Position numbers and translations under genes: made by a program. 64,000 bases of DNA. Source: Dolomedes plantarius (lineage: Eukaryota; Arthropoda; Arachnida; Araneae; Dolomedidae). The notes under the pieces were generated by a model. The model saw only the letters and a list, made by a program, of their open reading frames with translations, made no database searches and had not been told where the DNA came from. The stretch lies in assembly GCA_907164885.2 (NCBI GenBank), contig OU015501.1:27486132-27550131 (forward strand), in the 5' to 3' direction. Shown here one piece after another: positions 26,924 through 37,718 of the stretch. How positions within the stretch are numbered: position 1 is the first letter of the stretch; every line of letters starts with the position of its first letter.

Positions 26924-27645
26924 AGGCCGTCTGCACAAGGAGCAACGCAAAAGAAACTGATAACTGACTCCAATCACAAACCAGTCCGTGATGAGTCGTA
27001 ACCTATGGAATTGAATGGAGCCACGCACACGGCGCAACTGGTTACAAACCCGTCAGCAACGCGTTTGTAATCAGTCGCAGGCAACTCAACGTGTCGAGTC
27101 GTAACCTATGGAATTGAATGGAGCCACGCACACGGCGCAACTGGTTACAAACCCGTCAGCAACGCGTTTGTAATCAGTCGCAGGCAACTCAACGTGTCGA
27201 GTCACTAGCAACTTCAGTCGCCAGTTTCTCTTGTGTTGTGCGTGTTATTACACAATCTATGTTACAGCCGCTCTTTTGGCAAGCTGCCAAATGACGTATA
27301 CGAGAGTCACGTGACTTCTGCCTAGCGATGAAATGAAATTCTAACGTATTTTGTTGTATGGAATATGTGCGCCCATATATACAGTTCATTTTTAAACGAT
27401 TGATCAAAGACAATCTATTGTGACGATTTTTTAAAATAAATTAATTTCTGATAATAATTTAACTAAGAATAATGCCCGGAATAATGATGTTCTTCCTTCC
27501 ATGACAGGTCGCAAACTATTGATATGAATCAATTTTGAGTCAGCCCGTGTGCGGAGTCGCATCACTAACGAGTTTGCAACCGATAAGCAATTTCAATCGC
27601 TAACCAGTTCAGTTTCCTTTGAGTCGCTCCGTGTGCAGATGGCCT
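26924..27645. mobile_element. PIF/Harbinger-like MITE carrying a 103-bp tandem duplication
   Basis: The ends AGGCCGTCTGCACAAGGAGC and the complement of AGGCCATCTGCACACGGAGC form the TIR. Subterminal segments are partly inverted (gagtcg..gtaac elements at both ends). The target duplication is unclear (CTA or TA). Contains the tandem repeat at 26993-27203. Class assignment rests on the GGC..GCACACGG end shared with 36105-37715. Confidence 0.6.
26993..27203. repeat. Perfect 103-bp tandem duplication
   Basis: The unit from gagtcgtaacctatgg at 26993 repeats at 27096 with no differences that I can see. A third start, gagtc, occurs at 27199. Perfect identity inside otherwise diverged DNA indicates a recent duplication or an assembly artefact. 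Confidence 0.92.
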
Positions 27646-28163
27646 ACGAAAAAAATCGTATTTCCCTTTTCCTCTTCTTGCAGACTCTTGTGGTGGGAGG
27701 AGTCCAGTTGACAGTTCGAGAATTCCACCCCCTTTGGATTGACATTTTGAGGGATTGTAATGGCTCTCTCTCTATAGGGGGGTTAAGCGCTGCCCCCAAA
27801 TTTTTTGCTTAAAATATATTTTTGTCGACTATTTACAGGTACATAAATGCTGATAATCATATAAAATTGGTATTGTCATATAGCCTGAACTTTTCTGTAA
27901 AGCGCCACCGGATTCATTTTATAAATTTCGTCCATCAAAGGAATTTATGAGCGCTTAAAACACACTATACAAGATTTTTCCCCGAATAATTTAAATTTTA
28001 AAATATTAATTGCATTTTTTTTTAATGAAAAATGTACACAAATGTAAAATTTGTTTCTCTATGACGGAGTACAATTTTTTAAAAAAATCTTTGAATCCAA
28101 GTCGGCAATCCGTGGACAAATTTTCTCCATAGGTTAGCATTGAGGTGAGCGAATCCAATGGGG

Positions 28164-28830
28164 TTAGTACATAGCAGCCTTAATACACCTTTGCCAACGA
28201 CTCTGCCACCCATTGATGTCCGCCTGGAAGTCTTCAATTGGAATGCCGTTCAGAACGCACGTTGCGTTTTTGTGCAAGTTCTCCAGATTGTCAAAACGAT
28301 GACCTTTTAAGCTAGATTTTAACCGAGGTAACAGAAAAAAGTCCGGCGGTGACTGATGAGGACTGTACGATGATTGGGTCACCGTTCTGACGTTGGGTTT
28401 CCCCAGGAACTTAGTCACTTTGAAGGATGTGTGGACCGTCGCATTATCGTGGTGCAGCATCCAATTGTTTGTGAGCTCCGGGCAGACACGCACGATTCGA
28501 TTCCTCAACCTTTTATAAGTCCCAACGTCTCCGCAATCATTCAGACCCTCATCCAATGATCAGAGTCTAAAAGTGTTTTAATTTTAGCCACATTATCTGA
28601 AGTTCGAGAACTTGATGGACGCCCAGCGCATTGTTCGTCATCGACATCCTCTCTTCCATCTTTGAAGGCTTTGTGCCACCTAAACACTTGAGCCTTGGGC
28701 AAAGAATCCTTGTAACATGGCAAGACTTCTTGTAACATGGCAAGCGTCTCAGTAGTCGATTTGTTTAGTTTTACTCAAAAATTTATGGCGTATCGCTGCT
28801 TGACATTCCGCTGCATTCTGAAAACCTAAC
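28164..28830 (-). pseudogene. mariner transposase (DD34D type), internally deleted
   Basis: The N-terminal HTH part (FRWHKAFKDGREDVDDEQCA, then GRPSSS) runs from about 28820 to 28545. The frame then changes and jumps to the C-terminal catalytic part with LHHDNATVHTS (second Asp) and SPPDFFLLPRLK (third Asp), 34 residues apart. About 100 residues containing the first Asp are missing. The tail is interrupted at 28179 by the M1 insertion. Confidence 0.87.
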
Positions 28831-29016
28831 GCCAATTTCAAGCACCTGCCTGCTTCACGAGTGATCCGTGCGCTGCAAAGGCTCAAGGCCAACTGACTTC
28901 CGCCAGACTCTGTAGCTAACAGCCCTCACCACCCATACCGCACACAAACTCCGGCCCTTAGGCTTTCTGCTTGGTAAGAAAAATTCAGTCTCATTGCTTT
29001 CTGGACAGACCCTGTA

Positions 29017-29476
29017 TGCTAGATATGAATTTTTTCGCAAAACAATACTACAACTTTTTTTAAAAAATTAGAAGTATTATTTATTCTAACTATTGGAGAA
29101 TGTTATATTTAATAAAAACATTAGCAAAAAACAACACTTAGTAATTTTTTTCTTATCAAATATAAACTTTTTTTGATTACGACTCTTCGAAGTATGTAGA
29201 TACCTCGAAATGACTCTCAGCACTGTTTATCTTGTCTATAATATGTGAGTACTATAACACTGTGGGACTTTTAGCTACGATGTAATGGTTCTATAAAGAT
29301 TTTCGTCTCGTAAGAGGGCAACGCTGTTAATAATCACACAGAAAATATTTTATGGGTGTCCTGAGCTACTAAAATCAGAAAACATATGCATAAACATGAC
29401 ATAATATGTTACAATAACTCGTGTGAAGTAATCTCATATTATTGTTGTATTAACTATTGAATGTGACTGGTAATTA
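29017..29476. other. No recognised gene or element
   Basis: AT-rich spacer between the mariner and the Tc1 element. Confidence 0.4.
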
Positions 29477-29478
29477 TA

Positions 29479-31004
29479 CACTGGTGAAATAAATTAAGAG
29501 AATTTGCATATTTTATCGAATTTCATGAAAAGAACTGAACTGAATGTAAAACCATTGTTTCTAGACAAAAATGCAAATCTTGTACGTCAAATACGTAAGC
29601 GTACACTTGTGTGTAGGCGGAGCCAGTAGAGAAACAGGATTTATAAGAGCGCGTAAGTTAAGACGAATTTCGTTCGCTAGCATACCTCGGTGAATTTCTT
29701 GGTGTTATTTTGCAGCAATCGGTTAATTTCAAATTGTAACAGTAAAAATGAGTAACCACCAACGTTTAGATGATGGAATGAGGTGGCGAATTGTGGGGAG
29801 GCTAGAAGAAGGCCAATCTCAAGTCCAAATTTGTAGAGAGTTTAATTTAACGCCCAGCGTCGTGTGTAACTTATGGAAACAGTTCCAGGATACCGGATTC
29901 ATCGAGAGAAAGCCTGGGCAAGGTCGTCCAAGAGCCACGATTGCCAGAGAAGATCGCCATTTGTCGATTATAGCGAGGCGTAGCAGGAGTGCTACAGCTT
30001 CTCAGATCTCTCGTGACTTGTATGCAGCCACAGGAACCTGTGTATCAAGGGTGACTGTTTCCAAAAGACTTCATGAGAGAGGGTTGTTTGCAAGTGGACC
30101 TGCTGTTTGCATCCCGCTCACTTCTACGAACAGGAGAATCCGTTTATCATGGTGCAGAGAGCATAGAGATTGGAGTATGGATCAATGGTCGACCGTTCTC
30201 TTCACTGATGAGTCCCGGTTCAGCCTAAACACCGATTCTCGCCGTAGGTTCATATGGAGAGAACCAGGGCCCCGCTACCTACCCTCCAATGTCCGCGAAA
30301 TCGACCATTATGGCTTAGGATGTTTAATGGTCTGGGCAAGCATCATGTTGGATGGCCGCACACCTCTCCATGTCTTTGAAAGAGGCACTGTGACTGGTGT
30401 GAGGTATAGGGATGAGGTCTTGGAGCTCTACGTTTGCCTTTTCAGGGGTGCAGTTGGCCCTGAGTTCATTTTAATGGACGATAACGCGAGGCTACAGAGA
30501 GTTCTTCTGATCGACGAATTTCTAGAGAGTGAGGATATTCCAGCCAGTGTGGATTGGCCAGCCAGATCTCCAGACCTTAACCCTATAGAGCATGTCTGGG
30601 ACGCTCTGGGGAGGGCAATTGCAACTCGCAACACCCTCCGAGAACCATCCAGGGAATGAAAACAGCGTTGCTGAACGAGTGGGACCAATTTCCACAGAAA
30701 ATGATAAACTGCCTTATTTCAAGTATGAAATCACGCTGCGAGACCTGTATATCTGTAAGAGGGGACCATACCCCCTATTAATCCATCTATTAACCCATTT
30801 TTTTGTCTATTCTGCAACCGCTGTTTCATACCTTCCGACTCCAGCGAGTGTTACGCACGATCATGTGTGTATTACAATTATTGAATGGTTATTTCTTTTG
30901 TATTGTATCAATGTATGTACATATCAAATTTCATTAAAATCGGTACAGTATTTCTAGAGATAATAGACCAAGTCTGCAAATTCTCTTAATTTCTTACACC
31001 AGTG
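29479..31004 (+). mobile_element. Tc1-like transposon, nearly intact (1526 bp)
   Basis: The ends CACTGGTGAAATAAATTAAG and the complement of CACTGGTGTAAGAAATTAAG are flanked by TA (29477-29478, 31005-31006). One transposase gene fills the + strand. This is the least decayed autonomous-type element in the window. Confidence 0.94.
29748..30781 (+). pseudogene. Tc1-type transposase, one frameshift from full length
   Basis: From ATG 29748 the frame stays open for 303 codons: paired-like HTH (RRIRLSWC upstream linker, VVCNLWKQFQ), then FTDESRF (first acid), MVWASIM, LMDDNARL (second acid) and SPDLNPIEHVWD (third, Glu). By my count the second and third acids are 35 residues apart; Tc1 consensus is 34. 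The usual DNARPH reads DNARLQ here. A one-base loss near 30645 ends the frame early; the other frame continues ALLNEWDQFPQKM to a stop at 30779, giving about 345 residues in total. No introns are seen. Confidence 0.93.
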
Positions 31005-31175
31005 TAGAACACATACAAAAATACTGCAGTTTAAATTGCAGCTAAAACGGAAAGTATCACCAAGAGACCGAATAGAATACTATTTCTCTTTTCGTTTTTT
31101 AAAAGATATAACATTTTCAAGTACAACATAGTCAGTCTAATATATGGGAAAAAAGGTCTTATAAGTCTTCTTTAA

Positions 31176-31767
31176 CCCTTCAGCGGGCACGCCAATTTCT
31201 GGTACATCAGCAGGCGCGCGTGGCACAAAGTGCAACGTCTCTTTCAACCTTGATTATTCCTTTTGTAATAAACTTTTTATTTTCAAATTGAAATTAATGG
31301 TTCTGAGTTTTATGACAAGATATAAAATGTTGATAATATATTGAGATATATTTATAATTAAAGGCCAAAGAATGCAGATACAATCGCCTTATTTAAAAAC
31401 TGTCCGGTTTTTTGGATGTAAGGACAACTTGCAAATGGATTCCTATTATGTCCAAAAATCTAAAAAACAATGAGATTGTCCATCTTCGTGATATGCGGGA
31501 TACCGTGTAATAGCTCCACATTTGATAGAGTACATTAACTCCTGCTTTTGTCGTATTGTAATCTAGTATAACCGTTAGTTTACCACGGTTAAATCACAAC
31601 TACCAATGAATGGAAATGAATACAAGGGTCAGAAAACCAGACCATCATTAGAAAGGGTGTAGCTATAAAAATAAACTGCTTAGAACATTCAAATCTTACA
31701 TGTAAAAACAAACCATTCAAATCTACAAAAATGTTGCACTTTATACACGGATGCGCCCGCTGAAGGG
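31176..31767 (-). mobile_element. piggyBac-derived element, copy 1 (592 bp)
   Basis: The ends CCCTTCAGCGGGC and its complement are flanked by TTAA (31172-31175, 31768-31771), the piggyBac target. The minus strand keeps a short transposase C-terminal segment with YYTVSRISRRW-like coding near 31470-31540, damaged by stops and frame changes. It is the sister of 42528-43276 in opposite orientation. Confidence 0.88.
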
Positions 31768-31771
31768 TTAA

Positions 31772-32194
31772 AGCGAAATATATACATCAAGACTTAAAAT
31801 TCTATGAAATGCATGATGTTGTTGCTTCATTTATTACCATTTTCCCTCCTAGACTAGAAAGTTGCTTCTATTTTGTGAAACAGAATCTGTAATTCTGATA
31901 ATTTATTTTTCTACTGCTTGATAATTTCAAATTAGAACAAAAAGTGGGAATGAAAACTGTGTAAAAGGAATTAATCTCCAGGATTTGGTTGTGGATTACT
32001 CATCTCATATTATAGCGTAAACACCCTCAATAAGCTGATAATCTATGTGCTAAATCCTTTATAAATGATAAATCTACGGGTATAATAAACCTAAAAGACT
32101 TTTAAAGGATAAAAAAGTGAAAGGATGTCAACCACTTCGAACAAGATCAACAGAGATAAAAATTTAGCGCCTCAATGACCAAGATTTCTATGTA
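31772..32194. other. No recognised gene or element
   Basis: AT-rich spacer with no visible motif. Confidence 0.4.
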
Positions 32195-32196
32195 TA

Positions 32197-32944
32197 CAAG
32201 GTTCCCACCTATATCCTTCACACACCCCTTAACTTCTAAACGGTGGCAGCATAGGCTATAAAGTTGGTGTCTAGGTATAGTAAAAAGACTATGCGCTACT
32301 CGATGAGACAACTTACAGTGCCATCTATAGGCAAATTATTAAATCAGCGTTTTTATCTCAAAAACGGTACGAGATACTGGAAAAAAGTCAATCACAAAGT
32401 TGTTCAGTATCATCGATTTAGTAAGAAAACATATCTTGCGCACGTTAGTTCTTGAAACAGAATGTAAATGCTTGGTCGTTAATAATCGAAATGTTTGGTC
32501 GTTATTTTCAATGAGAAATCCAGTCCAGAGGGCAAATGTGTATAGTGGATAATGGAGAGTATTTTCAGCAACATAAATAAATGATCATTAAGATAGCGAA
32601 GTGTCTCAGTTTCTTTCTTCCACTCTTTATGACATGACAGTTTTCCAAATCATGACCAAACAAATGTTCATTTTCTACATTCTGTTTTAAGTATTAATGT
32701 CGCAAGGTGTCTTTTCTTACTAAATCGATGATTCTGAACAACTTTGTAGCTGACTTTTTTCCCGTATCCCGTACCGTTTTTGAAATAAAAACGCTAATTC
32801 CAAAATTTGCCGATAGATGTCGTTGTAAGTCGTCTCATCGAATAATGCATAGCCTTTTTACTATACCTAGATACAAACTTTATGGCCTAAGCTTTCACCG
32901 TTTAGAAGTTAAGGGGGGTATACCGGATATAGGTGGAAACCCTG
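32197..32944. mobile_element. Long-TIR MITE (748 bp), TA-flanked
   Basis: The ends CAAGGTTCCCACCTATATCC and the complement of CAGGGTTTCCACCTATATCC lie in TATA contexts. Inverted arms extend about 250 bp each (through actatacctagg, gtcgtctcatcga and gttgttcagaatcatcgat), leaving about 230 bp of centre. No coding is seen. Confidence 0.87.
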
Positions 32945-32966
32945 TATAGATCGCGTCTTTATTTCG

Positions 32967-33055
32967 AAAATGTGCTATCGCGTCTGTATCTCCTGTACTA
33001 TCGTGTCCTGTACTATCACGTCTGAATCTAATGTACTATCGTGTCTATACCTTCA
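32967..33055. repeat. Degenerate tgtactatcgtgtct repeats
   Basis: Four imperfect copies of a 15-25-bp unit with the core ctatcgtgtct. Confidence 0.6.
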
Positions 33056-33356
33056 AAATATACTTTTATCGTGTTTTCTCTTTTTTTCTCAAAGAAATCT
33101 TTACTTTGCTTTTGCCCTATTATCTTTAACTAAATGTTCAATCTCAAGCAAACGTATAGTCATCTATTATTTTCCCAGTCAAACACGTGCTTGCTTTTTG
33201 TAAACTGTAAAGCGATAGGCGGCTTGATTTCACTGCATCAGCTTGCATACCATCCGCATGTAAGTAAATGCGCGACTTTCTATTGTTCCGATAAGCACCC
33301 TAATCCGTTACACCACCAGCACTCACTAAATGGACCGTGTAATATCACCCGCTTAA

Positions 33357-34075
33357 GGGGACTGTGGACCTTCAAACCCAACTTTTTTTGTTTTGAATGG
33401 ATTTGCTTTAAATTTGAATATGTGATTAGTACCATAGATATGTAAAAGTGGTTAAAATTTAAAGATGAAATATTAATAATTTATGAATTAGGAATTATTA
33501 ATTATATCAAAAATTGGCCTAATTAAAAATATTCCATGCGCATTTCTTTTGCATATAATATGATAATTTTTATTTACAGGATACCTTATAGAACTAACAA
33601 TGAAACTTATTGCTTATTTTAAGCATTCATTAAAAATATAAAGAGAAAAAAATAATAATAGCGAAAACACCCTTTTTATTACGCAAAATACCTATAAATC
33701 CCCTTTTTAAGTACAAAATTTAAAAATTCTGAGGTACGAAGCATAATTTTTTTCAATAAGATTTATTTGATATAGTGTTAAGTATATAAAACTTAAATTT
33801 CAAAGCAATACGATAATTAGAAATGCGCCTGGAGCAGTTTGAATATTCGTATGACATGAAAATTTTTATTTTGAGAAAAACACATTTAAAGTTATTGCTA
33901 TTAGTAACCACATAATATTTAGATTAAATACAAATGCATATAACTAGGAAAGTAATCACAGAAATTAAAAATTCTTTTTGCAACACATTCCTACTCGTCC
34001 GTAGTTTCAAAATTCAATAAAATAAAAAAATCGAATTTTTGATAATTTCACAATTTTGAAAGTCCACTGTCCCCC
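33357..34075. mobile_element. TTAA-flanked MITE (719 bp), GGGGACTGTGGACC ends
   Basis: The ends GGGGACTGTGGACCTTCAAA and the complement of GGGGGACAGTGGACTTTCAA are bordered by TTAA at 33353-33356 and 34076-34079. The body is very AT-rich with no coding. TTAA targeting suggests mobilisation by a piggyBac-type transposase, although the TIR differs from the 31176 family. Confidence 0.8.
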
Positions 34076-34079
34076 TTAA

Positions 34080-36101
34080 AAGAAAATAATGACTCCAGTC
34101 CCACAGTTGCATCCAACTATTTTTCTCTTAAGGCGTTTTAAAGCATTCGTCTGATTGCAATGTAAATTCCTCAACCCCTTTGAAAAGTTTTTCCAGCTAA
34201 GCTGTGCTCGCTAACCATGTTACAAATCATTTCTCACGAAATTATCCAGCATCTTGGAAAAAAGTTACATAGACTGTTTTAAAGAAGAAAGCATATTTTA
34301 AATTTCAATATCTCTATTTCATGATGCTAACAATTGCGGTTCATTACTAGTTTCTTGATAGAAAGTGTTTTTTCATCGCTATTTTTTGTGAGAAAGGGAA
34401 TGCATCCCGAATCTAATTGGATTATTATATTTTACAGAAAGAAAAATCATTCATAAAACTTTAATTCTTAGCATTAAGGAGCATTTCATTTATTAGTGTT
34501 TAAAGATCAAAATTGAAGAAAATCGTAATTATTTTTACTCTCAAAAATTTCTTCGGAAGAAATTTTTGAGCCGAGATGATATTTTTAAATATTTTTTTCA
34601 ACAAAAGATCCAAGTCGAAGAGCATTTTGAGATTTTTTAGCTTCTCCTAGATACAGTTGTTGTAATATTTATCTTCCAGCTTATCGAATAATGAAATACC
34701 TTACTAGCAGCAAAAATATATACGGAGTGCATCTGTTTAACATTGATAAAGTAAAATGGCAAATTTTCTTTATAAGGTGAACCATTAAATTTTTGGGGGT
34801 AATAGAGTTTCATCTTTTAAAATGAAAAGGATTTGTTATTTACCATAAAATTGTGTACAAAGTTTTTCTTCTAAAATTTATTGACATTTTCTGTAAATAA
34901 GGGTTAAGCTAACTGTGTACATGGTTCTACAGATAAACAAAATTTCTGATAACTTTATTAGAATCACTCTGCCAGCAATTCTCCCATTTATTAATTTTTC
35001 TTCCCTTCCCTTATCGTGTGTAGAACCGTCTACTTTGGGGACAGACAAATTGACTTGTACTAAGACATGCTATTTAAATCTGTAAAGAGTCTCGCGAAAT
35101 TAAATGAAAAAAGTATCTGATTCTCTAAATACTGAGAAACACTAGTATAACATTTGCATAACATCAGCTAATTGTGGGAAGCTAATAAGTGAAAAAATTA
35201 CTTTCAAGATTTAATTGATCATGGAGTCTCCGTTATTTTAAGAAAATCGATAACAAACATGTTTCTAGAGCGCCGCGTTTCAATAACGCAGTAATAAAAG
35301 AGATAGTATTTTTTTTCTGCAGTAATTGAAGAAAGTTAGGTGTTAAATTTTTTTCCGTATTTTTATAAATGGAAAAGTTATATCATCGATTACTTCCAGT
35401 TTTAATCAATCCATTTCTGAAATAAATGCTAGAGTGCTGTCACTTGTGTACCATATTTCGGACAGGAAGTTGATCCTTACGTTAGGGGGAAAACGATTGC
35501 ATAATAAAGTGGTTTTTGGACCTCATACCGACATTTTAGGAACACTATAACAAAAAAAAATATACGTAAAAATATTCAACCAAACAAAAAAAAGCACTAA
35601 AGTGACGTTCTTTTCTTAACGAACTTTTCATTGATTTCCAGAATACAATTTGAAATCTTTTATCCATGAAAAGTACATACTATATAATACCTTCTTTCTG
35701 ATTCTGAAGGAATTCAGCTTCAAAATTATTAAACAAATGCCATACCATTGATCATCAGGACATCATGCAACGAACTCTCCAATATTTTTTAGCAATGCAG
35801 TCCAAATCATTTAGTGCAGAACACTCGTCCAGAGGAGCAGCAATCATGTTTTGTCCAGATTCACACTAGATACAAATAGGTGAATTAGTTCAATTAAACG
35901 AAACAATGGGCACTAAGACAATCGTATTCGGTCAAAAAGTCTAATTCGGACCACTGCGTTGCACGGGGTGAATCGGCAAGCTGTGAGATCCCAAAGCACA
36001 CTCCAATTAAGCTTCGAATTGATGCTGTGCTGGTGCAAATGCAGTACACTTTTTCGGTTTTTAATATTTTATAACGTCACACAAAAGAGTTCTTCCCAGT
36101 C
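34080..36101. other. 2 kb AT-rich stretch without recognised features
   Basis: The only notable structure is a 31-bp perfect palindrome at 34540-34570 (arms ctcaaaaatttcttc). No exon, TIR or coding block was identified. Confidence 0.4.
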
Positions 36102-36104
36102 TTA

Positions 36105-37715
36105 AGCTATGTACACATGAGAGCGTTGCAACGCGCGTTAGAAAAACCGAATGTGTACACTATAGTAGCGTTAACGCCACGTTGAGCGCCAGTATAGCTA
36201 TGGAAGTTGAAGAGGCAGCATGTGTTTGGATTTTTGTACCGTAGGTATAAAGCACGAAGACGAAGGCAAAGAAAATACTGGGTACATCCGATTTTAAATG
36301 ACAGATTGACTCACGGTTCTTTTGTAACATTTACCCGAATCTAAATAAACATGAGCCCAAGTTTTTTAACTATTTAAGATGTCGATTGCATCCTTTGACG
36401 AGTTATTAGAAATAGTTAAGGATGACCTGGCTGCCTAGTGAGAACGTTGTAAGGGATAGCATTTCTCCAGAAGAAAAACTCGTAATCACATTGAGAAATG
36501 AAAACATTTTCTATATTATTTACCCTTACCCTTTATGTACCAAATTATGAATTCATAAACGAAAACTCACGTAAATTTTTATTTATGTTATTCAATACTA
36601 CTAACAAATTAGTGTAAAATAATTACTCACCTTCTTAAAATTTAATTAATTACTACTAGTTAATTGAAGTGGTACTTTAAAGTACCGCCAGTATTATAGG
36701 GTTACAAAATCTTCAAACTTGAAATTAATCAGAATGTTTGAAAAATGATATAATTATTTATTATGAAACGCAGAACAATTTTAAATATAATGAAAATTTA
36801 ACTTTGATTACATTAAAAAAAAATTTAATTTACACATAAAAAAAATTACATATGCTGCATTTTGAATGAAGTTTTGATTAAACTTTTCTTTGTGCACAAA
36901 GCTTGCAGAGATCTCGATTTGACACAAATGTTACACGAATTTTGTACTCTAACAGGGAGACTGATTCATGTTTTTCGGTATATATTATGTATTAATTTAC
37001 ACATGCTATTTCCAGCATAGCAAAAAAGTGCCTATGACACCACTTTTTTGATTTTCTGTCTCTGTCATAGATCAATCGTAGCATATCCGACTTATCAACA
37101 CCACCCATGTGTGCGTTATGTGTGCAGTTACATTAAAAAAATATCATCTGTAGATAGAAAGGGGAGAGAAAATTTAAGGAAATGTAAATTTATAATGTAT
37201 TTAGGGAATGTATATTTGTGGTTTTATATCAGAAAAATAATAAAATACAAAAATCATGAAATAAAAAATATACATTAGCATATTGGGCACTAATATCTTT
37301 CATGTAACACCAAACTCCCTATTTTAATTCAAATGTTTAAAAAATTTTAAAAATAATAACATTTGAAAATTTCGCATAAGTTCATTTTGAAAAATTCATG
37401 TATTTCATATATATCTTATTTATTCTGCACTTTGTAAAAAAATAGAAATACGCCTGTCAAAAAACAGTAGTCAACTGCCCCAGAGCGCGCGTTGCAACGC
37501 TCTCATGTGTACGGTCTAATTCAACACAAAGGAACTCGAGGCGCGCTGCAGTCGCGCGATCTGCGTGGAACTCTCCAAACGCGCGTTGCAACGCGCGTTC
37601 TAGTAGAAGAGAGCGTTGCATGTGTGCGCAATCGTTTGATCAGTTGTATTTTTCAACGCGCGATGCAACGCGCGTTAGAAAGCGCGCGTTGCAACGTTCT
37701 CATGTGTACATAGCC
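36105..37715 (+). mobile_element. PIF/Harbinger element (1.6 kb), DDE domain lost
   Basis: The termini (A/G)GCTATGTACACATGAGA are followed by the palindromic motif TTGCAACGCGCG; flanks are TTA (36102-36104, 37716-37718), the Harbinger TWA target. The right subterminal region (37485-37710) carries many copies of gcgcgttgcaacgcgcg, which look like transposase-binding sites. Only an N-terminal transposase fragment remains (36197-36500). The rest is AT-rich non-coding DNA. Confidence 0.85.
36197..36500 (+). pseudogene. PIF/Harbinger (ALP1/HARBI1-type) transposase N-terminal remnant
   Basis: Across three frames the order is KARRRRQRKYWVHPILNDRL, HGSFVTF, YPNLNKHEPKFFNYLR, MSIASFDELLEIVKDDLA and SISPEEKLVITLR. 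This matches the N-terminal helical region that precedes the DDE nuclease in HARBI1/ALP1-like proteins. The DDE domain itself is absent downstream. Confidence 0.85.
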
Positions 37716-37718
37716 TTA

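Larger units (their letters stand above)
26909..28179. mobile_element. M1 family MITE copy a, interrupted
   Basis: The ends GGCTGCTATATACTA (left) and ...TTAGTACATAGCAGCC (right) are M1 termini in a TTAA context on both sides. The interior from about 27810 onward aligns with the uninterrupted copy at 49704-50121. The left interior is disrupted by a second MITE (26924-27645) and about 160 bp of unmatched DNA. The mariner reading frame is restored if the insert and one TTAA (or TA) are removed. Confidence 0.82.
26803..29014 (-). mobile_element. mariner element, split by nested MITEs
   Basis: The ends are AGGGTCTGTCCAGAAAG and its complement with TA flanks (26801-26802, 29015-29016). The element proper is 26803-26908 plus 28180-29014. 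The block 26909-28179 is an M1 MITE (itself interrupted) that landed in the last codons of the transposase gene. Removing it restores a continuous C-terminus, INARGCYFEEY and a stop. Confidence 0.9.

Noticed and set aside
34540..34570. 31-bp perfect palindrome as terminator or miRNA
   Set aside because: Too short for a pre-miRNA and of AT-rich composition; factor-independent terminators do not apply to nuclear genes.
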